Origin: Sphingomonas sp.
Lineage (GTDB): Bacteria > Pseudomonadota > Alphaproteobacteria > Sphingomonadales > Sphingomonadaceae
Direction of reading: 5' to 3'
Assembly (NCBI GenBank): GCA_030146605.1
Contig: JASLBO010000561.1
Coordinates: 1-5,526 of the forward strand
DNA: 5,526 nt
Made by a program: the position numbers and the translations under genes. Positions 1 through 4,943 of this stretch are shown here, in pieces (position 1 is the first letter of the stretch; each line of letters begins with the position of its first letter). The notes below the pieces were generated by a model. That model ran no database searches. It worked only from the letters and a program-made list of their open reading frames with translations, and was not told the origin of the DNA.

Positions 1-1733
1 CCGACTCGGACGGCAAGGTCACGACGACCACGACCAAGAACAGCAACGTCTTTGCCAGCACCGACGCCGCCGCCATGGTTACCGACGCACAGGGCTATAG
101 CTATGTCGTCGGCACCACCAAGGGCGATCTCGGCGCCAACCTGTCGGACGGCGACAACAATCTGTTCCTGACCAAGATGGACGGAAGCGGCAAAGTCGTC
201 TGGCAGCGCAACCTCGGGGCCGGCGGCTCCTCGACCGGCGCCGCCGTGTCGCTGGGCGCGGACGGCAGCGTGGTCGTGGCGGGCAGCGTCACCGGCAGCT
301 TCAATGGCGTCACGTCGACCGCCGCCGACATGGTCGTCGCGAAATATGCCGCCAATGGCGACGAGAAGTTCTCGACCGTAGTGCGATCGAGCGGCGCCGA
401 TGTCGCCAAAGCGGTGACCGTAGGTGCCGATGGCTCGGTCTTCGTCGCCGGACGGGCCGCCACGGGGCAGGGCGATGCCTTCGTCGCGCGCATCGACACC
501 ACCGGCAAGATCGCCGAGCGGCGGACCATCGACAGCGGCGGCACCGATCAGATCAATGCGCTGGCGGTGGACGGCGAGGGCAATTTGCTCGCGGTGATGA
601 GCCAGAACGGCAATGCGTCGGTGCGCAAGCTCAGCGGCGCTTCGCTTGCCACCGATCTCGGCAGCATCAATCTCGGCACTGCCGATGTCCGCGCGATCGC
701 GGTGGCAGCCGACGGCACCATTGCGGTCGGGGGGGCTACCACCACCGCGCTTACCGGCAGCCAGGTCAACGCCAGGAGTGCGAACCGCGACGGCTTCGTC
801 GCGCGTATCGACGCCGGATTGTCGGGCGCCAGCGTGACCTATCTCGGCTCCGCGGCCGACGATCAGGTCGACAGCATCGCGTTTCTCGGCAACGATCTTT
901 ACGCCGGCGGCCGCACCACCGGCGACCTTGCCGCGCCCCGTCGCGGACCGACCGACGGCTTCGTCGCGCGGATCGACGGCGCCACCGGCGCGATCGAGAA
1001 CACTACCCAGTTCGGCGAGGGGCTGCTGCGCACCGAGCCGGTCCGCGTCTCTGCCGATGTCGGCGGCGCCAATGCGATCTCGTCGCTCGGCTTCGCCCGC
1101 GGCACGATCAATCCGACAGTCTCGGATAAGGTGTCGACCCAGACGACGTTGCGCACCGGCGACTTCTTCTCGATCAAGGCCGATAGCGGCGCGGTTCGCA
1201 AGGTCACCATCGAAGCGGGCGACACGCTGAAGACGATCGCCGCGCGGATGCAGGGCATGCTCGGCGCCTCCAAGGCGACGGTGACCGCCACGATCGTCGA
1301 CGGCGTCCAGAAGTTGAGCGTCAAGATGAAGCCGGGCCACACGCTCGAGCTTCTTCCGGGCGCCGCCGATGTCGACGCGCTCGCCAAGCTGGGGATCGAG
1401 CCGCAGCGGATCGCGACCCAGGCGACGCTGTCGAGCAGCGCGCCCAAGGTGCGCCCCGGCGGAAATTTCGCGCTCGAGCTCACCGAGGCGCTCAGCCTTT
1501 CGACGCTCGACAACGCCAAAGTGGCGATGAAACAGATCGAAAGCGCGATCTCGATGACACAGACTGCCTACCGCTCCCTCTATTGGGACGACGGTAAAGC
1601 CAACATCGTCAACGGCGTAAAAAACACCGTCACCGGCACCCAATCGACTGCGCGCGAGTCCGCACAGCTGGCAAATTATCAGGCGGCGCTGAACCGATTG
1701 AATTCGGGCGCCTCCTCGACTCTGGGATTCTGA
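1..1733 (+). CDS. flaEY: FlaEY-like flagellar protein, C-terminal 576 residues (5' end outside window)
   Basis: The frame is open from the first complete codon at 3, with no stop upstream of the first in-window ATG at 75, so this is the C-terminal part of a longer protein. Counting residues from that ATG, residues 1-310 are a string of beta-propeller-like blades (SBBP type): short strands 'VVVAG', 'VFVAG', 'YAGGR' alternate with 'DAFVARID' (134-141), 'DGFVARID' (239-246, 294-301) and weaker copies near 30 and 85. Residues about 363-441 resemble the flagellin/hook 'IN' insert (a 'GDTLKTIAARMQ' helix, then beta strands, ending 'DALAKLGI'). Residues 470-552 are a helical tail. This combination matches my memory of alphaproteobacterial proteins annotated as 'regulatory protein FlaEY'. 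The adjacent flgB supports a flagellar role. The composition suggests an exported surface or axial accessory protein more than a DNA-binding regulator; that is inference. The symbol is tentative. Confidence 0.75.
   Translation, partial: DSDGKVTTTTTKNSNVFASTDAAAMVTDAQGYSYVVGTTKGDLGANLSDGDNNLFLTKMDGSGKVVWQRNLGAGGSSTGAAVSLGADGSVVVAGSVTGSFNGVTSTAADMVVAKYAANGDEKFSTVVRSSGADVAKAVTVGADGSVFVAGRAATGQGDAFVARIDTTGKIAERRTIDSGGTDQINALAVDGEGNLLAVMSQNGNASVRKLSGASLATDLGSINLGTADVRAIAVAADGTIAVGGATTTALTGSQVNARSANRDGFVARIDAGLSGASVTYLGSAADDQVDSIAFLGNDLYAGGRTTGDLAAPRRGPTDGFVARIDGATGAIENTTQFGEGLLRTEPVRVSADVGGANAISSLGFARGTINPTVSDKVSTQTTLRTGDFFSIKADSGAVRKVTIEAGDTLKTIAARMQGMLGASKATVTATIVDGVQKLSVKMKPGHTLELLPGAADVDALAKLGIEPQRIATQATLSSSAPKVRPGGNFALELTEALSLSTLDNAKVAMKQIESAISMTQTAYRSLYWDDGKANIVNGVKNTVTGTQSTARESAQLANYQAALNRLNSGASSTLGF
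474..977 (+). repeat. Dispersed near-identical repeat encoding D(A/G)FVARID propeller blades
   Basis: Three 24-bp units at 474-497, 789-812 and 954-977 are almost identical (GAYGSCTTCGTCGCGCGN-ATCGAC pattern) and all encode D(A/G)FVARID in the same frame. Between the second and third unit the spacing is 165 bp (55 codons), close to one SBBP blade; between the first and second it is 315 bp (105 codons), about two blades. They mark recurrent blade ends of the propeller domain and are not a mobile or regulatory repeat. Confidence 0.7.
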
Positions 1734-1738
1734 TCGTC

Positions 1739-2143
1739 ATGAACACGCCCCCGATTCTCGCCGGCATCCGCGATCGGATGCAAAACCTGTCCGAGCGCCA
1801 GCGCGTCGTCGCGCAGAACATCGCGAACAGCGAGACGCCGGGCTACAAGGCGCGCGAAGTCTCCGAGCCGAGCTTCGCGGCTTTGGTCGGCGGCAGCGGC
1901 ATGATCGCCACGCCGCGGGTGCAGCTGACCGATCGGATGAAGAGCCTCGGTGCGATCCAGCCGGCGGGCAACGGGCTGATCCTCGACAAGGACATCAGCG
2001 AAACCAAGCCGGACGGCAACAACGTCACGCTGGAAGACCAGTTGCTCAAGATGGGCGAAATCCAGGCCGACTTCCAGGCGATGACCGGGCTGTACCGCAA
2101 GCAGATGTCGATGCTGAAGACCGCTGTGGGCGGCCGCGGCTGA
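1739..2143 (+). CDS. flgB: Flagellar basal-body rod protein FlgB
   Basis: A complete 134-residue protein, the normal length for FlgB, which forms part of the proximal rod of the basal body and is exported by the flagellar type III apparatus (no signal peptide, as expected). The rod-family signature 'NIANSETPGYKARE' lies at residues 27-40. The C-terminal FlgB hallmark 'DGNNVTLEDQLLKM' (92-105) is followed by the helical 'TGLYRKQMSMLKTAV'. The start ATG sits 5 nt after the stop of the FlaEY-like gene; a weak GGGA lies 11 nt upstream, so translational coupling is likely. No flgC or fliE follows: the next 126 bp are non-coding on this strand and then genes run the other way. That is unusual, since flgB commonly leads a flgBC-fliE or longer flg operon. 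The family call is secure. Confidence 0.95.
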   Translation: MNTPPILAGIRDRMQNLSERQRVVAQNIANSETPGYKAREVSEPSFAALVGGSGMIATPRVQLTDRMKSLGAIQPAGNGLILDKDISETKPDGNNVTLEDQLLKMGEIQADFQAMTGLYRKQMSMLKTAVGGRG

Positions 2144-2269
2144 TAATCAGGGGAGGGACCGCGGGCGCTCCAGGAGGGCGACCCTCGTTCCCTATCCTCG
2201 TCCGCCAGTAGAGGTGTCCCGGAAGGTCACGGAGGGGGAGGATTGGAATGTCGGCAAATAGCTCGACGA
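2144..2269. other. Tail-to-tail intergenic region between flgB and the small minus-strand gene
   Basis: These 126 bp separate two convergent genes. The region is rich in G-rich purine tracts (2150-2158, 2231-2242). A short perfect hairpin, GAGGG-CGA-CCCTC (2174-2186), could help termination, and AGGGA (2154-2158) can pair with TCCCT (2189-2193) around it, but there is no T-run, so I do not call a terminator. No convincing gene is seen within it. Confidence 0.5.
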
Positions 2270-2482
2270 TCATCTGTCCTCGGCTCCCGAGGAAGCGGTT
2301 CGACTGCCGGCCGCGTCGGGCGGAACGGCGTCGTCCAGATGCCAGCCGCGCCTGTCCTTGATCATGAGCTTGCCGCAACCGGAGCAATAGCCGCGCGCAA
2401 CCGGGCCGTCGTGCCAGGCGCGGCGTCTGTCGCGGCGATGTACGCCGAACAGACAACGGGCATGTTGCAGGAGATTCATCAT
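2270..2482 (-). CDS. Small Cys-rich, probable zinc-binding protein of unknown function (70 aa)
   Basis: The gene encodes 70 residues. Basic N-terminal half 'LLQHARCLFGVHRRDRRRAWHDG' style (residues 4-26), then 'GYCSGCGKLMIKDRRGWHL' (31-49), then a low-complexity acidic/Ala/Ser tail. C33-x2-C36 plus C10 and H15 could make a C-x4-H...C-x2-C zinc site. The layout C..H..CxxCG..M....GW resembles short uncharacterised proteins I associate with sphingomonads; this is recollection, not a search. The start is chosen from GGAG at 2490-2487, 4 nt before the ATG at 2482 and 7 nt before a second ATG at 2479; either Met could be used. The open frame extends upstream to 2545, but that start lacks a ribosome site and lies within the probable promoter. 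It follows flbY on the same strand after 105 bp and may be transcribed separately. Function unknown; no flagellar link is shown. Confidence 0.6.
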   Translation of the reverse strand: MMNLLQHARCLFGVHRRDRRRAWHDGPVARGYCSGCGKLMIKDRRGWHLDDAVPPDAAGSRTASSGAEDR

Positions 2483-2484
2483 TG

Positions 2485-2515
2485 GTCTCCGGAAGCCGTG
2501 GCCGGCTCCGGAGAC
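2485..2515 (-). promoter_or_regulatory. Inverted repeat/hairpin covering the ribosome binding site of the small Cys-rich gene
   Basis: Arms 2485-2492 (GTCTCCGG) and 2508-2515 (CCGGAGAC) pair perfectly over 8 bp. The helix continues after one bulged A (2493) with 2494-2498 pairing to 2503-2507, leaving a 4-nt loop: 13 bp in total. In the minus-strand RNA the 3' arm contains the GGAG Shine-Dalgarno (2490-2487), only 4 nt from the first ATG, so folding would block ribosome access. It could alternatively be a DNA operator, because it lies directly downstream of the predicted -10 box. Confidence 0.5.
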
Positions 2516-2516
2516 T

Positions 2517-2545
2517 AACATATGCCTGACGTCTAAATTCACCAA
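2517..2545 (-). promoter_or_regulatory. Possible sigma-70-type promoter for the small Cys-rich gene
   Basis: On the minus strand TTGGTG (2545-2540) and TATGTT (2522-2517) are separated by exactly 17 nt, and match the -35 and -10 consensus at 3/6 and 4/6 positions. The stretch 2516-2547 is AT-richer than its surroundings. The start of transcription would fall near 2510, inside the 5' arm of the hairpin downstream, so a transcript from here would keep only part of that stem. Sequence-only prediction. Confidence 0.35.
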
Positions 2546-2576
2546 ATCGCGCAGCGGCGATCGGGCGATGCGCCCG
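2546..2576 (-). terminator. Possible terminator of the flgI-cheL-flbY operon
   Basis: Starting 11 nt beyond the flbY stop on the minus strand, a perfect 6-bp stem CGGGCG/CGCCCG (2576-2571 with 2567-2562, loop CAT) is followed by a second stem ATCGC/GCGAT (2561-2557 with 2550-2546) and then TTGG. The position is right, but the T-run is too short for a firm intrinsic terminator; readthrough into the small downstream gene is possible. Confidence 0.3.
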
Positions 2577-2587
2577 GCGCGCGGCGA

Positions 2588-3010
2588 TTACAGGCGCGCG
2601 TTGACCGAGATCGGGGCGGGGGCGTCCATGCCGCCCAGCCCGCCGCACGCGCCGTAAGTGGTGCTGCGCGTGCCGGTGAGGCGCTGCGCCTCGGCGGCGA
2701 TCGCGCCCATCATGTCGACCGAAAGCTCGATCTGGCGCGACAGGATCTGCTGGTTGACCGCCGAGGCGTCACGCAGGTTGCGGCTGGCATCGGAGAGCCG
2801 GGTGCGCGCTTCCTCGTCGAGCTTCTCCGCCCAATCGGCAGATTCGCGCTTGAGCCGCGCGAAATCGGCTTCGATGCGGCCGGTGAGGCGCAGCTTGGCT
2901 GCGGCGATTTCACCTAGCTCGGGAATATAGGCCTTCCGCGCGAGCTTCTCGCTCTCGTCTTCCATGAGGGCGGTGAGTGAAATCATCGCGTCGATGAGCT
3001 GAGCGGTCAT
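2588..3010 (-). CDS. flbY: FlbY / FlgN-like flagellar accessory protein (probable export chaperone)
   Basis: A 140-residue, mostly helical protein. Residues 1-60 hold a FlgN-like helix pair ('LIDAMISLTALMEDESEKL', then 'ELGEIAAAKLRLTGRIEADF'), in which the 'E...L...K..L' pattern is typical of FlgN chaperones. Residues 65-112 form further amphipathic helices with 'NQQILSRQIELSVDMM'. A short non-helical C-terminus carries 'TTYG' and ends 'APISVNARL', which I associate with the alphaproteobacterial FlbY/FlgN group. FlgN proteins bind hook-filament junction proteins in the cytoplasm before export. Third in the flgI operon; its ATG overlaps the cheL stop by one base (TAATG), with AGGG 6 nt upstream. 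The order flgI-cheL-flbY matches the Caulobacter operon as I remember it, which is the main reason for the name; the chaperone role is inferred. Confidence 0.75.
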   Translation of the reverse strand: MTAQLIDAMISLTALMEDESEKLARKAYIPELGEIAAAKLRLTGRIEADFARLKRESADWAEKLDEEARTRLSDASRNLRDASAVNQQILSRQIELSVDMMGAIAAEAQRLTGTRSTTYGACGGLGGMDAPAPISVNARL

Positions 3011-3297
3011 TATTTTCCCTGCTGGAGCTTGAGGATCGATTCGAGCACGGCGGGGGCGAGGCCGATGCCGCCGCGATTGGCCATCTCGGTGCCGAGCTTC
3101 TCGGCGAGCACGCCCTTGAACATCTCTTCGCCGGCGCCGCCGTTGAGTTCGCCCTTTTCGACGCTTTCGAGCATCATCTTGGTCATCTGGCCGAGGAACA
3201 TCGCCTCGAAGTCCTTCGCGGTCTGGGCGTTCTTCGGGTCGACCTTGCGGACCGGGGTGGTCGCCGCGGTGGCGGAGAGGGCGTTGAGTTCGTTCAT
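3010..3297 (-). CDS. cheL: Rod-binding protein, FlgJ N-terminal domain type (CheL)
   Basis: A 95-residue protein made only of the FlgJ N-terminal (rod-binding) domain. After a flexible start (1-22), the helix 'AKDFEAMFLGQMTKMML' (27-43) carries the family pattern of F-E-A-x-F-L; 'GGAGEEMFKGVLAEKLGTEM' (53-72) and 'GGIGLAPAVLESILK' (76-90) are the other conserved blocks. Enterobacterial FlgJ is about 310 residues because it adds a peptidoglycan hydrolase domain; that domain is absent here, so hole-making for the rod must come from another enzyme, as in other alphaproteobacteria. The gene is translationally coupled to both neighbours: its ATG shares one base with the flgI stop, and its stop shares one base with the flbY start. 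GAGG lies 7 nt before the ATG. In Caulobacter the equivalent gene is called cheL; it could equally be named flgJ. Confidence 0.88.
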   Translation of the reverse strand: MNELNALSATAATTPVRKVDPKNAQTAKDFEAMFLGQMTKMMLESVEKGELNGGAGEEMFKGVLAEKLGTEMANRGGIGLAPAVLESILKLQQGK

Positions 3298-4400
3298 TAC
3301 TGGACCTCGATCTCGGCCTGGAGCGCGCCGGCGCTCTTTACGGCCTGAAGGATGGTGATCAGGTCGCGAGGCGACACGCCGAGCGTGTTGAGCCCGCTGA
3401 CCAGCGACTGGAGCGACGCGCCGTTGACCAAAGCGAGGCTGGCGCCGTTGCCGTCGTCGACCTGCACCTGGGTGCGCGGAACGACGGTGGTCTGGCCGTC
3501 GGAGAGCGGCGCGGGCTGCGAGACCTGCGGGCGTTCGGAGACGGTGATGGTCAGCCCGCCCTGCGCGATCGCGACAGGCGTGATCCGCACATCGGCATTC
3601 ATCACCACCGTGCCGGAGGCTTCGTTGATGACGACGCGCGCCGGCTGATCGACCTTGATCTCGAGGTCGCCGATGCGGGTGACCAGATCGATGACGTTGC
3701 CGGCGAAATTGACCGCCGGCTTCAGCTGCACCGTACCCGGATCGAGCACCTGCGCGCTGCCCGGATATTTGCCGTTGATAGCGCTCGAGATCCGATCGGC
3801 AGTCGCGAAATCGGGGTTCTTGAGGGCCAGCTTGAGGCTGGTTGCGGATTGTAGCGAATAGGGGACTTCACGCTCGACGATCGCGCCGCCGGCGACTCGC
3901 GCCGAAGTGGTCACGCCCCGGCTGACGCTGGCGGCGGCACCCTGGCCCTTGAAGCCGGAAACCGCCACCTGGCCCTGCGCGACCGCGTAGATCTCGCCAT
4001 CGAGCGCGCGCAGCGACGACGCGATCAGCGTGCCGCCCTGCAGACTGGAGGCATCGCCCAGCGCCGAGACCTGAACGTCGATCCGCGAACCCGAGCGCGA
4101 GAAGGGCGGCATGGTCGCAGTGATCGAGACTGCCGCGACATTCTGCGTGCGCATGTTGGTGCCGCGGATGTTGACGCCCATGCGCTCGAGCATCGCCTGC
4201 ATCGATTCCTCGGTGAAGGGCGCGTTGCGCATGCGGTCACCGGTGCCGGCGAGGCCGACGACGAGGCCGTAGCCGACGAGCTGGTTCTCGCGAACATTCT
4301 CGACGTCAACGACGTCTTTGATCCGCGTCTGCGCGAGCGCATGCGGGCTGGCGGCGAGCGCCAGCAACGGAAGCAGGAACGAAGCGGCGATGCGCTGCAT
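3297..4400 (-). CDS. flgI: Flagellar P-ring protein FlgI
   Basis: The gene encodes 367 residues, normal for FlgI, which assembles the P-ring around the rod in the peptidoglycan layer after Sec export to the periplasm. A signal peptide is clear: Met-Gln-Arg, hydrophobic 'SFLLPLLALAA', then 'PHALA' with cleavage likely before Gln24. Family blocks follow in order: 'RIKDVVDVENVRENQLVGYG' (26-45) and 'LVVGLAGTGD' (46-55), 'RVVINEASGTVVMNADVRIT' (255-274) with 'GGLTITVSE', and the C-terminal 'LNTLGVSPRDLITILQAVKS' region ending 'GALQAEIEV'. The start at 4400 is preferred over an open-frame start at 4517: it has GAGGG 3 nt upstream, puts the signal peptide at the N-terminus and avoids overlap with fliX. 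No cysteine occurs anywhere, unlike E. coli FlgI, which has a disulfide. First gene of the flgI-cheL-flbY operon, divergent from fliX. Confidence 0.97.
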   Translation of the reverse strand: MQRIAASFLLPLLALAASPHALAQTRIKDVVDVENVRENQLVGYGLVVGLAGTGDRMRNAPFTEESMQAMLERMGVNIRGTNMRTQNVAAVSITATMPPFSRSGSRIDVQVSALGDASSLQGGTLIASSLRALDGEIYAVAQGQVAVSGFKGQGAAASVSRGVTTSARVAGGAIVEREVPYSLQSATSLKLALKNPDFATADRISSAINGKYPGSAQVLDPGTVQLKPAVNFAGNVIDLVTRIGDLEIKVDQPARVVINEASGTVVMNADVRITPVAIAQGGLTITVSERPQVSQPAPLSDGQTTVVPRTQVQVDDGNGASLALVNGASLQSLVSGLNTLGVSPRDLITILQAVKSAGALQAEIEVQ

Positions 4401-4403
4401 AAA

Positions 4404-4408
4404 CCCTC
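4404..4408 (-). promoter_or_regulatory. Ribosome binding site that fixes the flgI start
   Basis: GAGGG on the minus strand (4408-4404) lies 3 nt (TTT) before the ATG at 4400-4398. Together with the signal peptide that begins at this Met, it decides the flgI start against the 39-residue longer open frame. Confidence 0.6.
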
Positions 4409-4469
4409 GGACAAAGTGGAAAAACCGCGGTAACTTTCTTATAGGATAGAGGAGCCCAATGCGGGCTGC

Positions 4470-4474
4470 GAGGA
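4470..4474 (+). promoter_or_regulatory. Ribosome binding site that fixes the GTG start of fliX
   Basis: GAGGA (4470-4474) stands 9 nt before the GTG at 4484. An ATG at 4459 is in a different frame and cannot serve, so this site supports the GTG start. Confidence 0.55.
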
Positions 4475-4483
4475 CCTGATTTC

Positions 4484-4900
4484 GTGCGTATCGACAACCT
4501 GACGCCGCTGATGGCACGCAGCCTGCTGGCCGCTTTGCCCAAGGCTGCGGCCGGCTTTCCGATCGTCGAGGAAGAACTGGCTGCGCGGCCGATGCCGCTG
4601 CAGGGCACCGGCACCAACCAGCCCGTGCCCAACGTGGCCATGCTGGTGACGCTCGCCGCGGCCGATCCCTCGATCGAGCGGCGCCGCAAGCAGGCGGTGG
4701 ATGCCGAGCGCGGGCTCAATGCGCTCGACAAGCTCCACAAGGAACTGGCGACGGGCACGCCGAGCATCGAGCGGCTGCGCGAGATCGTCGAATGGTCCGA
4801 GAATTTCGAGGCTTCGGACGATCCGGTGCTCGCGGGCATCCTGTCCGACATCGAGCTGCGGGTGCGGGTCGAGCTCGCCAAGGTCGACGTACAGGCTTAA
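4484..4900 (+). CDS. fliX: Flagellar assembly regulator FliX
   Basis: A 138-residue protein starting at GTG, close to the length of Caulobacter FliX. The first 60 residues are loose and rich in Ala, Pro and Gly. Residues 63-91 form a charged helix ('SIERRRKQAVDAERGLNALDK'), and 110-134 carry the family hallmark 'SDDPVLAGILSDIELRVRVE' followed by 'LAKV'. In Caulobacter, FliX binds the activator FlbD and couples completion of early (class II) basal-body structures to transcription of later sigma-54-dependent flagellar genes; it also affects class II assembly. The same role here is inferred from family membership and from the divergent pairing with flgI, which is the Caulobacter arrangement. No signal peptide or membrane segment is evident; it should act in the cytoplasm or near the basal body. 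A strong hairpin follows 4 nt after the stop. Confidence 0.88.
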   Translation: MRIDNLTPLMARSLLAALPKAAAGFPIVEEELAARPMPLQGTGTNQPVPNVAMLVTLAAADPSIERRRKQAVDAERGLNALDKLHKELATGTPSIERLREIVEWSENFEASDDPVLAGILSDIELRVRVELAKVDVQA

Positions 4901-4904
4901 CTTT

Positions 4905-4937
4905 ACTCCCCTCGCTGCAAAGCAGGGAGGGGAGTTT
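4905..4937. terminator. Probable bidirectional terminator between fliX and katG
   Basis: Arms 4905-4918 and 4922-4935 pair over 14 positions with one G/G mismatch (4914/4926) and a 3-nt AAA loop, giving 13 base pairs, mostly G-C. On the plus strand it is followed by only TT before G, so the T-run is short. It starts 4 nt after the fliX stop and ends 8 nt before the katG stop on the other strand, the right place to end both convergent transcripts. Confidence 0.75.
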
Positions 4938-4943
4938 GATGTA

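Larger units (their letters stand above)
4401..4483. promoter_or_regulatory. Divergent flgI/fliX promoter region
   Basis: These 83 bp must hold both promoters unless transcription starts inside the opposite gene. The segment 4431-4450 is markedly AT-rich for this window (taac-tttctt-ataggataga), the likeliest place for promoter melting. I looked on both strands for the sigma-54 GG-N10-GC core, a TTAA-N7-TTAA CtrA site and a sigma-28 box and saw none that is convincing, so the controlling sigma factor cannot be named. Confidence 0.5.

Noticed and set aside
899..1519. 206-residue minus-strand open frame
   Set aside because: Lies wholly antisense to the FlaEY-like gene; composition is Ser/Ala/Pro-rich with no family resemblance.
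2174..2186. 5-bp hairpin downstream of flgB as an intrinsic terminator
   Set aside because: Stem too short and no T-run on either strand; recorded only within the intergenic description.
2046..2648. 200-residue minus-strand open frame across the flgB end, the intergenic region and the flbY end
   Set aside because: It overlaps flgB, the small Cys-rich gene and flbY at once; its translation is Arg/Pro/Ala-rich without recognisable motifs, as expected for a shadow frame in GC-rich DNA.
4401..4517. N-terminal extension of FlgI starting at 4517
   Set aside because: It would overlap the first 34 bases of fliX, would place 39 residues before a textbook signal peptide and lacks a good ribosome site, while the Met at 4400 has GAGGG just upstream.
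4306..4881. 191-residue minus-strand open frame across fliX and the divergent promoter
   Set aside because: Antisense to fliX and overlapping the flgI start in another frame; low-complexity Ser/Arg composition.
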